A stretch of DNA of 64,000 bases, taken from assembly GCA_012934845.2 (NCBI GenBank), contig WNNJ02002436.1, forward strand, positions 1-64,000. The letters run 5' to 3'. The stretch is from Pomphorhynchus laevis (Eukaryota; Acanthocephala; Palaeacanthocephala; Echinorhynchida; Pomphorhynchidae). The translations under genes and the position numbers were made by a program. The notes beneath the pieces are model-generated. The model had not been told where the DNA came from. It did not search any database and saw nothing but the letters and a program-made list of their open reading frames with translations. Each line of letters begins with the position of its first letter. Position 1 is the stretch's first letter. Shown here one piece after another: positions 44,984 to 57,690 of the stretch.

Positions 44984-45052
44984 CTGATATGTTTGGTCGA
45001 GTAATAGGGGTTGAAACCTGATAACATAACAGTTCCTCCAGATGAACTCTAA
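44984..45052 (+). ncRNA. Permuted hammerhead-like motif in a PLE pLTR (degenerate)
   Basis: GTC at 44996-44998, GAAA at 45013-45016, and CAGATGA in place of CTGATGA at 45039-45045. Stem III side CTGATATGTT faces AACATAACAG. The order is GTC, GAAA, then the CUGAUGA strand. Confidence 0.5.
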
Positions 45053-46552
45053 TCCTCAGTTTGCTAAATCGTCTGTTATTTATTAGTCAATTCATAAAAA
45101 TTGACTTTTATTTTAAATTTAAATTTTAAATTTTAACTTGATATAAATATAAATTGTACAAAATCATTTATAATTATTTATATTTATTTTTACTTTTGTA
45201 TAATATAAAATACGTAGATTCAATTATCTGATCTGATTTACTATTTATTATTTAAAATTTTTTTAAATAATAACGGATTTTTATTAACGGATTAAACCAT
45301 GTTTAATTTCCATCAGTTAGACAAGTGTCAGTGGATATTCGTTGTAGGAGTTAAAATATGAAGTTTATTTCGTCGTCAGTATCAATACTATTATCATTTG
45401 TATACTATCTGCTATAATATGTGATCAACAGATACAAAAGTCAATCGTCATAAAAATTGACTTTTATTTTAAATTTCAATTTTTAAATTTTAACTTGATA
45501 TAAATATAAATTGTATAAAATCTTATATAATTATTTATTATTTATCTTTATCTTTACTTTTATATCATATAAAATACGTATACTCAGTTATCTGATCTGA
45601 TTTGCTATTTATTATTTAGAATTTAGTTAATTATTGATAATTTTATTGTTTATATAGTAACAGAGGTGGCTAACTCATGGCTCATGCACCACATGTGGCA
45701 CATTGGACGATGTGCACCTTGGCGCATTATATTTTTAATAACGACGGGATTTTTCTTTTCAGAGGTTTACTGAAGATCCAGTACTGTCGAAGTTGTGTAG
45801 CTACAGGGCCACATTGATTAGATAACACTTTAGTGATGGGTAGAGTAAAGTTGAAACGCCATATTCGGGGTAGGAGTCAGGGTATTATTATATAATAATA
45901 TAAATATTATTATATAATAATATTTTATTATTATATAATAATATTTTATTATTATAATATTTATTATTTATTATTTTGTAATTGGGATAATTTTATTGTT
46001 TCTATAGTAACGACTTAGACTAGCAGAAACAATTATATTTCAACGTTTAAAAAATATAGGCATTTAAAATATATAATTTTATTTATAACTTTGTAATTTT
46101 GTGACAGTTTAGTTTTATACTAAAGTGCCACAGATTAGGATACACTGATATGTATTTAACTCAAATAATTTTTATTCAATAAGTGAACACATTTATCTAG
46201 GTAGCCACATTCAAATAATATTGGGTTGAGGAATAGGAGTCGAAACCTAATAACATAGCAGTTCCTCTTGATGATCTATAATCTTATACATCGATTATTT
46301 ATTAGTCAATTCATAAAAATTGACTTTTATTTTTAATTATAATTTTTTATTTTAACTTGATATAAATAAAAATTGTATTACATCTTAAATAACTATTTAT
46401 TATTTTTTATTTATAATTATCTGTCTTTTATAATCTTTTATATTTTTGGGTATAAGATTTGTGGATAATAAATAATGTTTTGTATTAGAATAAGATACTT
46501 TATAATCAAATTTCATCAGAGGAAATACGTCATTAGCACATGTTTAGCCCCG

Positions 46553-46620
46553 CTGCTATGTTGGGTCGAGGAATAGGGGCCGATACCTGATAACATAGCA
46601 GTCCTTCTGATAGCATCTAA
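46553..46620 (+). ncRNA. Permuted hammerhead-like motif in a PLE pLTR (degenerate)
   Basis: GTC at 46565-46567 is preceded by CTGCTATGTTGG, which pairs with the later AACATAGCAG. GAGGAA follows the GTC. The GAAA box is GATA here, and the CTGATGA strand reads CTGATAG. An eroded copy. Confidence 0.45.
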
Positions 46621-47759
46621 TCCTTATTCCTATACATTCTTCATTATTTATTAGTCAATTCGTAAAAATTGACTTTTATTTTAAATTTCAATATTAAATT
46701 TTAACTTGATATAAATTATATGAAATCTTATAAGATTACGATTATAACAATTATTTATAATTTATAATTATTTATTATTTAATTATTTAATTTTTATTTA
46801 TCATTATGTTTAATATATTAATAATCTAAAATATGTAGAATAAGTTAGATTAGATAATAAGACAGCACGAGTGCTTAAGGATTTGTAGTTTATTAAAGTA
46901 AAAATATGTCATTAGCATGTATTCGGCCCATCTGCTGTATTGTTCTGCTGTATTGTTCTGCCCATCTGCTGTATTGTTCATCTGCTGTACATCTCCCATA
47001 TTGTTTCGAGAAATTGGGGCCGAAACTTGATAACATAGCAGTTCTTCTGATGACATCTATTCCTTTTTCAAATACATCGTCTGTTATTTATTAGTAAAAA
47101 TAAAAAATTGACTTTTATTTTAAATTTTAGTATTAAATTTTAACTTGATGCAAATATAAATTCTATAAAATCTTTTATAATCAGTTATTATTTATCTATA
47201 TTTTTATTCATATATCGTATAAAATACGTAGATTCAGTTATCTGATCTAATTTAAAATATTTGAGATGAATTGAAAATAATAAATTGCAATTTAACCGAA
47301 AGTTCAAAAATTGTGTCTAGTTTATATGAAACCCGGATTTACCTTGTTAAGACAATGTAAATTGGCACCTTGAACAAGTTTAAACATATTAGTTATTTAT
47401 TTTTATTTTTATTTTTATTTTTATAAATGTTATAAAATACGTAGACTCAGTAATCTGGCATGATTTGTTCTACTGACATGTTATTATTGACCTGTGGACT
47501 TTGTTTTCTCGATAATATAACTGAAAAATCCCGAGAAATACTGAAACTTTTATTGATAAAACTACTATTTTTTCATGCTTAATGGATTTTTTCCTTTTTC
47601 TTATTATTGAGAAAATATTATCAACAAAAAATATAAAAATTTCAATAAAAATAGAAAATATAAATCAACAAAATATTATTAAAATCAGAAATTAAAAAAA
47701 ATAAAACAATACAATAATATAAAAAATAAATTTAATGGATAATAAACAATATGCTTTGT

Positions 47760-47990
47760 ATTAGAATAAGATACTATATAATCAAAAATAATCAAATACG
47801 TACGATTTTAGTACGCTTTATACAAATCTAGATTGAGCAGATATTAAAGAAGCGTTAAAAAATTAATTAACCTTATATTCGGAAAAAGATATACATATGT
47901 TATAATAACTACAACGCCTATCTAACAAAAATTAAACCATCAAGTAAATACAAATGGATAAATCAAAATTATTTAAAGTAGGGAATTAAC
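47760..47990 (+). mobile_element. PLE RT fragment
   Basis: Frames read YDFSTLYTNLD (47795-47830, RT motif A of PLEs), LTLYSEKDIHM and YNAYLTKIKPSSKYKW. They match 56910-57080. Broken and truncated at both ends. Confidence 0.65.
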
Positions 47991-48234
47991 TATATGTATA
48001 TATGTATATATACATATATAAATATAAACTTGCCGAGCTGTTGGATCTTATGAATGGATTCTTCCATTATATTCTTCCAATATAAATTGTACAAAATCTT
48101 ATATAATTATTTATTTATTCTTATTTTAAATTTATATATAGTATAAAATACGTAGACTCCGTTATTTGATCTGATTATTAACAAGAAACACCTCATTGTC
48201 TTACTGTTGAAAATATATATTTATATATATTATA

Positions 48235-48571
48235 TATAAAATTACATAAAAATCTAAGTGCTTTTAAGTGTACATTAAAACCACTTTCTGTTTATATGAA
48301 TAAAATACTCAAAGTAAATAAAACAAACTTTGAAAAATATTGTAGGGTAATCGAAATAAATACTGGTATAAAACAGTATTTCGGTATGAATTCTACAAAT
48401 GAATTTTTAGAACACACAAAAGGAATAAATTTTCAGAATATAAGTACATACGATTTTAGTACGCTTTATACAAATCTAGATTGAGCAGATATTAAAGAAG
48501 CGTTAGTAAAATTAATTAATCTTATATTCGGAAAAAGATATACATATATATGTATATATATGTATATATAC
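48235..48571 (+). mobile_element. PLE RT fragment, left of the nested LINE
   Basis: Encodes LSAFKCTLKPLSVYMNKIL, KYCRVIEINTGIKQYF, TYDFSTLYTNLD and LINLIFGKRYTY, the finger-palm part of the PLE RT. The frame stops being PLE at about 48545, inside a TATACATATATATG stretch where the LINE has inserted. Continues at 52118. Confidence 0.75.
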
Positions 48572-51500
48572 ATAAAAATTTGGGATCTATTATACAGACA
48601 ACAAACTACTTTCAAACATACAACCTTTTATACAATACGCGATGGATCGAAAGCAACCTCAACCTCTCAATAAACGGCATATGAAGTGTGTGGGAAGCTT
48701 TACTAATACCGACGTATGCATTTCAGCCTGCTGTTCTATTTGCAACGGAACCTTTCGGCTCACCAGAGATGGTTTATTAAGGGTTCACGGTCTAATTGAT
48801 ATGCGTTTCTTGGGTTCCGGACAGCTTCCGACTGCTCCCACGTCGTCGACCTCATTGCCCTCTACTCTACCCAGTCTAACGACAGCTGAGAACAACTCTG
48901 TGTATTCAACCAATATTCACAGTGGCGACAATGACGTCATGGATCCAATCGTTCTTCTGTGTAAAGTTTGGCAAATGCCCACTACCACAATCAAGCGAAT
49001 ACCTTGGAACTTAAGACGCCAAGCCTCTGAGTTGTTGTCTAGTTTGATCGACAGAGCCCTCTGCTCACAGACTGTTTACGATTGGGCGCTTCTGCTATGC
49101 TTCCCCAAATTATGCCTGTGCTCATCTGCACAGGCATAATTGAGCACAGGACAATAGATGAGCACATTATGCCTGTGCTCATCTGCACAGGACAGATTAA
49201 GGGTCGAGCTCACATCGGATCTAGAATTGGCCAACGACTGGAATGGTTTGCTGACGGTAAGGGGAATGAATGTTTGAGTGATCTGCTGAATCAGAGTAAA
49301 TCCCCATATTCTCAAACTCTTCATCCGCCAATTGCCTTTGCACAGAGGTTATCGAAGTTGTAAGGTGCGGAAACTACAGGAAAGCCATGCGACGACTCAC
49401 CTTAGATAGAATATGTGAAACATCTAATGTTATGCAAGAGGCATTAGTGCCGTTGCATCCCAACGGCCGTGTTCATCAACAGGTACATTCTCCGCCTATT
49501 TGTTTGCCTTTGTCAGTGGATTCGGATACCGTTGAGGCTGCTATTCTTTCATTTCCCCCGCAACGTCGCCTGGATGCTTGGGATTTCGCGCAGAACATCT
49601 TCGTGATATGATGTCAGTTGATCACGGTGTCCTACTAAATAAGCTCACCCTTCTAGTTAACCACATGGTCGCTAGACTGGTGCCTGTTGATGTCGAACAG
49701 TTCTTAGCGAGTGTTAATCTTTTAGCACTAGAAAATCCAGATGGAGGGATTCGTCCCGTCGCTGTAGGAGAAACTTTGCGCCGCTTATGTTCGAAATGTG
49801 TATGCATTAAGCTCCGGCAGCGTTTCAGATACTCTTCTTCCTCACCAGCTTGTAGTTGCTTCCCCAAACGGTATGGAACAGATCTTGCAACAGGTTAGAC
49901 GGTTAGAAAATCTTCATCGGGAAGATAAAGACTGGGTTTGGGTAAAACTAGATCTAAAAAACGCATTCAACAACATTGATCGCGTGTCTATCATTTATGT
50001 TGTAGACAAATATTACCCTGAAATCTCAAATTAAGTTCGTTTGTGTTACGGCCAGAATTCCTGTCTACGGTTCGGTCAATTGGAACCTCTTCAATCGGCG
50101 TGCGGTGTTCAACAGGGCGATCCCCTCGGACCTTTTATATTTTGCCTCGCAATACAATCCATAATAGTTTCTATTAGTGGTGTCGATGGTATATTCTTCA
50201 ATCAATGGTACTTGGATGATGGTATCGTGGCGGATACTACAGCTGCTGTATCTGAATTTCTCCTCTTCACTTCAACGGCTTTTTCTGACATTGGAATGAC
50301 AGTTAACTAGAAGAAGACTGAAATCATTGGGTTCGCGGAGTCGACAACTACAATCAAGGAAATATGTTCATGCGTGTCAAACATAAATTCAACTGGCGGT
50401 TTCTCTCTTCTCGGGGTTCCAGTGGGGTCGAAAAAGTTTTGCTCCCACTTTCTAATTGAAAATATTCTTCCACCACTTTAGCGCGATCTAGAAAGGCTGG
50501 AATTGTTGCCAGACCCGCAAATTGCCTATACATCATTGCGCTCATGTGCATCCTCCAGCCGCGTCAATCATATCATGCGCACAGTTGATCCGATCTTTGC
50601 CGAAGAGTTTTTTCGGTTGTTCGATAGTTCGATTAGGGATGCGTTTATCGCAATTACAGCAGTCCAAACTAACTTCAAGTCATGGCAACAAGCCTGCTTA
50701 CCTCTGAAATTGGGGGGATTGGTTTTACGCAGTTGTAAGCAGCACTCTGGACCAGCGTTCGTTGCCGGGGTACATATGGTCGCAGATCGTTTGTCGCTTG
50801 ATCCTAACTCATTTCCTGGTTACGTGAACGCCTTGGCATCTAGTCAAGTACCTCCAGACGACAATGTGGATAAGCTGTGCAGTAGACAAGCTAATCTTTC
50901 GAAATTCATTAATGTCCGAACCAGAGAAACCCTTATAATGGAATCAGACTCCTTCTAATGCGTCAAGACTTTTGGCAGTATCGTGCCCACACGCATGTTC
51001 GTGGTTGTAGGCAGTACCCAACAAGATAACTGGTATGTACTTGGCCCCAAATTAAATTCGGTGGATTTCCTGGCATCCGGCATGACGGTATTTGGGACAT
51101 CATATTCCAAGCTGCTACCTCTGCTGGTATGGGAGTAACCCGCGAAGTATCTCATCTTATCAAAAACTTACGCGAAAGGCCAGCGGACATTCTCTTTTAT
51201 GGCGATCCCCCACAAGCTGTAGATTTTGCGGTGACGAATCCACAACAAAATCCAGTCTTCAAAATGGCAGCACGCATCCCGGCATATGCAGCTAACAAAT
51301 ATGCGGTATCCGTTAAAGATAGGAAATATAGGCGCAAGATGAAGACAGCGGTTATAGCTTCGCGGCAGCAGTGATCGAAATTTACGGAGAGTGGAACAGC
51401 ACTGGGGAAAAACTGATTCGGAATATATCCCGGTCCATGTAACAGCGGAACGGTGTTCCATACTCAAGGGCTGTATCACAGTTGTTTCAGCGATCTTCAA

Positions 51501-52117
51501 TAGCCCTCATGCGAGGTAACGCGAAAGCAATACTTAAGACCTTGTACGATATTGGGCGACCTCTTCCGGAGAAGGAATTGGGACCATGTGATGATTCAGA
51601 AATACGATTTTTCTCTAACGACGAACATGTGATCAACATATCTAATGTCTCTACTGATCTATCAGGCAGGACGAGATCTTATGGAGTTATGCCTCTTCAT
51701 TCCGTAGTGCCTCCAGCCTGCGACGATACGATTTTCCCATCAATCAAACGTCTTAATCTAATTGAAATGCCTTGATCCAGTCTGATATATGATTATCAAG
51801 AACAACATCTAGAGTCGATACAGACTTGTCAGAGTAATGATAATGGCATTGAAGCTGGGCTGAACATAGCCGCACCATGCAGACGACACTCTTGCGAACG
51901 CATTCGATCTCCGGCGAGCTTTGGCTTCCCTACTTCAATTGGACGTCCGGATTTGACGAGTGGGCTGGTCTATTTCAAAGATTCATTCGATGGCGATGGT
52001 CCGCTGAAAGAATGGGTTATCCCTTCAAAGCCGGACAAGCCACAAGGCAAATTTGTTTTCAGAAAATTTGGCAAATTTTAAAATATTGGTTTTTTAATCA
52101 TTAATTTTGTCAATAAT
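48572..52117 (+). mobile_element. RLE-type LINE nested in a PLE
   Basis: The plus-strand homologue of the LINE at 18671-22384. In order: an N-terminal zinc finger frame (48642-49139, CCSICNGTFRLTRDG and HG); RT motif A (VWVKLDLKNAFNNIDR, about 49935-49985); motif B (CGVQQGDPLGPFIF, about 50103-50145); motif C (QWYLDDGIVA, about 50202-50230). The nuclease end follows (LIKNLRERPADILFYGD, VDFAVT, KDRKYR, 51150-51340), then LMRGNAKAIL at 51510, then a tail. Frame breaks and an in-frame TAA/TAG appear several times, so it is dead. It is complete from the zinc finger to the tail. An extra short repeat has been gained at 49109-49190. Confidence 0.8.
48642..49139 (+). CDS. RLE LINE N-terminal zinc-finger segment
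   Basis: The frame starts at the first ATG after the insertion junction. Residues 31-55 hold the C-x2-C pair (CSIC) with a His and a Cys about 13 and 21 residues later, then a PTAPTSSTSLPS-type low-complexity linker. The helix KRIPWNLRRQASELLSSLID is also present in the sister LINE. The last codons (PKLCLCSSAQA) are from a gained hairpin repeat, not original protein. A nucleic-acid-binding role is the usual one for such fingers. Confidence 0.6.
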   Translation: MDRKQPQPLNKRHMKCVGSFTNTDVCISACCSICNGTFRLTRDGLLRVHGLIDMRFLGSGQLPTAPTSSTSLPSTLPSLTTAENNSVYSTNIHSGDNDVMDPIVLLCKVWQMPTTTIKRIPWNLRRQASELLSSLIDRALCSQTVYDWALLLCFPKLCLCSSAQA

Positions 52118-52680
52118 AACGCCTATCTAACAAAAATTAAACCATCAAGTAAATATAAATATATCGATAAAATTGAATTAATAGAATCCTCAAATATTTC
52201 GATAAATTAAAATTATTTAAAGGTAGACAAGTAAATGGGTGGTAATAGTAGCTCAATTATAGCTGATTTATTTTTAAGCTTTGTAGAGATTTAGCAGATA
52301 TTTGGAAGCCTTAAAAAAATTAACCTTATTTTTATAAATAGATATACATATATATGTTATAATAACTATAACGCATATCTAACAAAAATTAAACCATCAA
52401 GTAAATATAAATATATGGATAAAATTGAATTAATAGAAGCCTAAAATATTTTGATAAATCCTATTAAATCTTTAATAAATTTTATTTAGACAAATAAAAA
52501 GTGTTCCAATAGAAGGTAATAGTAGCCCAATTATAGCTGACTTGTTTTTAAGCTTGATAGAATTTGAATTTGTTTATAACTGTGTAAAAATAAATCTAAA
52601 TTATATAAAGATATGAAATATATGTTTCGATATATTGATGATATATTTGTATTCAAATATATGGATAGAGAAAAAAATAA
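52118..52680 (+). mobile_element. PLE RT fragment, right of the nested LINE
   Basis: Resumes with NAYLTKIKPSSKYKY, KIELIES and MGGNSSSIIADLFL. A second partial copy of the same stretch follows (52340-52560: CYNNYNAYLTKIKPSS, then IIADL-FKL), then MKYMFRYIDDIFVF with the YIDD catalytic motif (52613-52660). The PLE was duplicated or patched here. Broken. Confidence 0.7.
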
Positions 52681-52689
52681 TCTTCATCT

Positions 52690-52965
52690 ATAAACTGGAT
52701 GAAGACCGCCTTGGCCTATCTGAAAGAGAACTCTGGTCTATCGCTCATGATCGCAATGTCTGGAGTAGTTTGGTTCGTGCACTGCCTCCACAACCAGACA
52801 CCCGGAGCAGTGGTTGAAGGAAAAATCTTGTATATTATTATGTTTTTTTGTCAAGAAATTGTTATTGCTGTTATATAAATATGAATTGTATAACATCTTA
52901 TTTAATTATTATTTATTATTTATTTAACTATTTATTTAATTATTTATCTTTATTTAACTTATTTG
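52690..52965 (+). mobile_element. Rex1/RTE-like LINE 3' end (copy of 61918-62190)
   Basis: In the reading frame that matches 61918-62340, this encodes WMKTALAYLKENSGLSLMI, then AMSGVVWFVHCL and TPGAVVEGKIL. The nucleotide sequence, including the UTR ending in ATCAATAAAGGTAC, is almost the reverse complement of 61918-62190. 5'-truncated. Confidence 0.75.
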
Positions 52966-53180
52966 TAGTATCAATAAAGGTACACTAAATAATCAAATTT
53001 TATAAGAGGAAATACGTCATTAGAATAAATTTGGTCCCGCTGCATTGTTATGTAAAGCAATATGAACCGAAACTTGATTTTCCGAGTCAATTCATAAAAG
53101 TTGATTTTTATTTCAAATTTTAACTTTAAATTATAAATTATATAAAATATTAATAATAATTTATTATTTTATTATCTAAT
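52966..53180 (+). mobile_element. PLE pLTR fragment
   Basis: ACTAAATAATCAAATTTTAT, then GAGGAAATACGTCATTAG, begins a pLTR. The central RNA motif is mostly lost (CCGCTGCATTGTTATG and CCGAAACTTGAT remain). It is adjacent to the LINE end in the same way as in the inverted copy near 61.85 kb. Confidence 0.6.
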
Positions 53181-53239
53181 TTTTTAGTATTATTTTTATG
53201 TAGAATTAGTCTGATTCATAAACTTTACACAAATATTTG

Positions 53240-53525
53240 TCGATTAAGATTGGTGATTGCAGAGGAGTCAAGAAATACAATTGTCCACTTGAATAACCTT
53301 AATGAAGATCAGCCATATACCGACAACAAAAAGTCAAATAACATGCCGCTTGTAATTTTGGCTATTTTCAGTTGGTCGGTTTGGATAATAATGACATACT
53401 ATTTTTTGCAAATAATGGTGTTTGGTCTAATATGCGTCACTGCCGTTATATCTGTACTGTGTATAAATAAATGCCTGTGTGCTCTATTTTGTTTTATTTG
53501 TCGTCGCCAAAGTAAAACTTTGTAA
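53240..53525 (+). CDS. Hypothetical small membrane protein exon
   Basis: About 90 codons open to a stop at 53525. There is no ATG at the left end; the frame is entered after TTGTCGATTAAG, which could be a splice acceptor. An internal Met lies at the start of MPLVILAIFSWSVWII. Two hydrophobic segments follow (about LVILAIFSWSVWIIMTYYFL and VFGLICVTAVISVLCI), then a Cys-rich stretch and a basic tail (CRRQSKTL). I do not recognise the family. It could be a last exon of a host gene or chance. Confidence 0.35.
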
Positions 53526-56290
53526 GTTTAATCTATGTATATTTAATTGATTTGTATTAAAATTTTACGTATCGTTATCGCCGCATATATGAAGTATGAG
53601 GTTGATACTAAAATTATAGAATGAGCTCCGTACTTGATCCGAATTACCAGCTCCTTTAACTACTCGGTTATCACTTCATCCAAGAGATTGACTGATAATT
53701 ACAAATGAGCACTCGGTAGGCTTACTCTTATAGTCTTCGCAATTTTTAATTTATTTAGAGAAAAAATTTATTTTGATTATCCTAGATACATTTTAAAGCT
53801 GTGTCAGTTAACGGATTGAAAATAAATTGAATTTACATTCATATCTAGTAATGCCTAGATAATGCCATAGTATATAGATAATATATACATAATATATAGA
53901 AAAATATTATATATTATCTAAAATATAATATTTATGGAAAATTTTAAGTGTGCAGTGTTACAATTGAAATTTTGATGACTATTTAAATAGTACAACATAC
54001 AGTAGGTCCTAAAATCTACTTATCCGTCATGATTGCGATTTGTTACTTCATTTTAAGTGCATAGTAATATTGTCAATTTACAGCCATAAATATTATATTC
54101 GATAACTATGTAAAATATAATGAAATTGGGTTTTGCATATTGAATTGGTTTAACAACTTTATTTTCCAATGTAAGCCTATATTCATCATTCGAATAACGA
54201 AACTGATTCATTTTTTAATCAATGGTATACATTTTGATTAAAAATTGGATATTAATTTTTGATATGGAATTTAATAAATGTTTCCTATATATTATAAATA
54301 GTGATGATCATTAATATTAAATAATATTAATTATTAATTTTAAATAACATTTAATACTAATTTATTCATAAATTCAAGAAATCATATTAAAAACACATAC
54401 CAATTTAAATTTAAATTAAGAATATTTAATTAATTAAAAGTCTACTAATCATATTATAATTTAATATTATAACAATATTAATATTATAACATAATAATAT
54501 TGAAAATATTCATTTATTTCTTATAGTTTTATAAATTTACAGGAACGAAGAAATAAGTTTAATATTATTAAATACTAATTTTCGATTGCTCCTGCTATCA
54601 TCTCCAGCAAGATTAGAAAATTGTAATTTTCCTAAAGATGATAACGGGATCAATCGAAATATTGAAATTTTTGAAATAAAAACTATTTATTCGCTCCTGC
54701 AAATTTATAAACATATAAAAACATACAATATTTAAATAAATATTAATATATAATTAATTATATATTATAAATATTATATTAATATTTTTGATAAAATTTG
54801 TAATGGCTTTGTTATTTATAACCTTTTAATTTCAAACTTTTAACTTGGGAGAACATTATACATATTGACGTGGAGGGCAAGAAGAATTTATAGGAAACAA
54901 GCAAACTAGTGTTGCTGTTTCGACATAATGTATCATCAGTGACGGGTACCTCCAACTGCTGGATGCAGATAAGGGATCACCTGTCAGCTAACACAATATC
55001 TGTCCAGTGTAAATCCATACACCTGGAATATCTACAGGACGCAGAATTACCTGTATTCATTGGATTTTAGCGCTCTTGTCGAGCGCAAATAAGACAAGAT
55101 GCAATACTCGATTATCCATTTACCAGTTAAATGAATTTCAACAAATAGCAATTATTTTTTATAAAATATATTTACAATTCAGCGTCTGCCACGTTTTTCA
55201 ATTTTTAAGTTGTTGAGGTATGTACGCAATTATAATTTCAATGCAAATCGTATAAGTTTATTATGATTTTTACCTGTACATTAAATATTTAAGCTTTATT
55301 AATGTCAACGATTATGTTATTTTTTAATAAGAGTGTTGTTCCACTAAGATCTTAATATTGCCTTTATTTTCTTTTGTTGTGTATATTTAAATTTAGTTAG
55401 TATTTGATAGCTTTAAACAATTTCAATTAGCTGTACAATATCAAAGTTCAAAATCGACGTGGTTCAGTTATTGATTATTCCTCCTTCATTAGGCTTAGTA
55501 CTTCTATGGTTTACTTACAGGAAGCAAGAGTAAGAATGATTTATAGTTGAATATTATAATGTATTTGCACAAATAAATATTTAAGACAAAAAATAATAAT
55601 GAAAATATTAAAAAACGGTTTACTTACAATATGTAAACCATATTAAATACCGGTTTACTCACCGTTACATTAAAAAGCGACTTTTAGAGTTAAATGAATA
55701 ACCCAATAATATCTCTGAACTTACATTTGCATTTAACGTAAATTTAAATACTTGTAATCGCTAAAATACAGAAATAACCCCTATATTATTTCTATTAAAT
55801 TTTAATTATAAATTAAATGCTTGAATTTTAATTGCCAATTAGCCGTTTCGATGAACACTTAATGATTTTTTAAAGTGTTAAAAACACTTTAAAAAATCAT
55901 TTTTCAAAACACTTTTATTTCATAAAAGTGATTTGAAAATGTTTTTATTCTTAAGCATTTGAAGTTTATAAATGATAAATAATGACTTTAAGAAATTATA
56001 TAAATTTCAAATTATTAGGAAATAGTTAGGAATTAGAAAAATATAAATTTAGAATACAATTTCTACAATTATAGAATATTTTAGAGAATGTCTTTGATTT
56101 TTTAACTTGATGACTTCGGTACTTTGTAAACAAAGATTCACCGTTTGAGAAATAACATTTAAATTAATTGCATAAAAATTAAGGTATATTAAATTATATT
56201 TAAATTAAAAAGATTTGTAAAAAATCAATGATCAAATATATTTTTTATAAAATAGTAGTTTTCAAATAAGAAAGATATTTTCTATAATAA
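53526..56290. other. Long AT-rich spacer
   Basis: No gene supported in 2.7 kb. A short AAGTGTTTT/AAAACACTT inverted pair lies at 55870-55920, and CTCCTGC-ATCATCTCCAGC at 54590 is the only GC-richer patch. Confidence 0.5.
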
Positions 56291-56299
56291 AGATATATT

Positions 56300-57690
56300 T
56301 CGAATATATCTAAGATAAAAATTTGGAAAGATTATATATTTGATAAAATTAAAAATAAAATGAAAATAACAAACAATTATAAAAAAAAATAAAATTAATA
56401 AAGATATGTATAAAGAACTTACTAAATTAAAGGATAACTATATAATAACAACTATTGACAAAGCTAGTAATAACTTTGTCTTCATATGCAAAAATCTTTA
56501 TTATGATATACTAATGAAAGATGGTTAATTCTAATGATTTAAATATAAATCCAACATATTAACGTAGTGAGTTGAGTTTAGAAACAATTATTACAAGTCA
56601 CTGTTCTATAATGGATAAAAAGGGTATAAAGGTTGAATTAGATAATAAAACTATACCTATATTATATTGGAATCCAAAATTACATAAAAATCCAATAAAA
56701 CCTAGGTTCATATGTAGTGCGTTTAAATGTACATTAAAACCACTTTCTGTCTATATGAATAAAATACTTAAAGTAATTAAAGCACACTTTAAAAAATATT
56801 GCAAGGTAATCGAAATTAATACTGGTATAAAACACTACTTCAGTATTAATTCTACAAAAGAATTTTTAGAACAGACAAAAGGAATATATTTTCAAAATAT
56901 AAATACATACGATTTTAGTACTCTTTATACAAATCTAGGTTTGGTAGATATTAAAGAAGCGTTAGTAAAATTAATTAATCTTATATTCGGAAAAAGATAT
57001 ACATATATATGTTATAATAATTATAACGCCTATCTAACAAAAATTAAACCATCAAATAAATATAAATATATGGATAAAATTGAATTAATAGAATCCTTAA
57101 ATATTTTAATAAATCAAAATTATTTAAAAGTAGGGACATCTATATTTAGACAAGTAAAAGGTGTTCCAATGGGTGGTAATAGTAGCCCAATTATAGCTGA
57201 CTTGTTTATCTTTATTAGCTGACAAGAACTAAATCTAAACAATATATATATATGAAATATATATTTCGATACATTGATGATATATGTGTATTTAATTCTA
57301 ATAATTTTTATTCAATTAGTTAGCACATTTATCCAGAAAGCCTTATTCTTAACAAAACCAATATTAATGATAAAGAAGGTGTATATCTAGATATGAACAT
57401 TAAATTAACATTAACTAAAACTACTATTAATTTATATCGTAAAGATGACATATTTAAATTTACAAGAAACATATTTTTGCATGAGCATTCATGCATACCA
57501 TATAATATAAAATATAATACATTAAATAATGAAATTTTAAGAATTGCAACAATATGTAATGATATTGGCTTTCTTCAAAATCATTTAAATAATTTAATAG
57601 ACACATTTTTTAAACTAGGTTACTATAAAAATAACATCAAGCAGAAAATAGTAAAATATATGTGGCAAATTTTTATGGATGGATAATAAA
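56300..57690 (+). mobile_element. Penelope-like element, most complete copy
   Basis: Covers the PLE RT from SNISKIKIWKDYIFDKI through IITTIDKASNN to the C terminus. The main frame (56572-57222) carries YWNPKLHKNPIKPRFI, YDFSTLYTNL (motif A) and FRQVKGVPMGGNSSPIIADL (motif B). The YIDD segment (FRYIDDICVFN, about 57264-57297) and the C-terminal block (57393-57686) follow. The protein ends after the RT thumb with no GIY-YIG behind it. A few frame breaks make it dead. A pLTR follows directly. Subfamily: not classical Penelope; the Naiad/Chlamys group, with an N-terminal nuclease, is a candidate. Confidence 0.8.

Larger units (their letters stand above)
43931..47560 (+). mobile_element. Tandem array of degenerate PLE terminal repeats
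   Basis: Head-to-tail pLTR units are marked by the central phrase (GGGGCCGAAACCTGATAAC with variants) at about 44201, 45008, 46225, 46576 and 47017. After each come GTCAATTCATAAAAATTGAC and AAAATACGTAGA-TCAGTTATCTGAT. Units vary in length and contain extra DNA: a (TATTATTATA)n-like stretch at 45890-45970, and a CAGAGGTGGCTAACTCATGG start at 45661 that resembles a hAT end. In one unit, CTGCTGTATTGTTCTGC-type short repeats at 46930-46990 have expanded. No protein is encoded. Confidence 0.7.

Noticed and set aside
45661-45880. A hAT-type non-autonomous transposon starting CAGAGGTGGCTAACTCATGG.
   Set aside because: The start is suggestive, but no matching opposite end or target duplication is visible inside the pLTR array.
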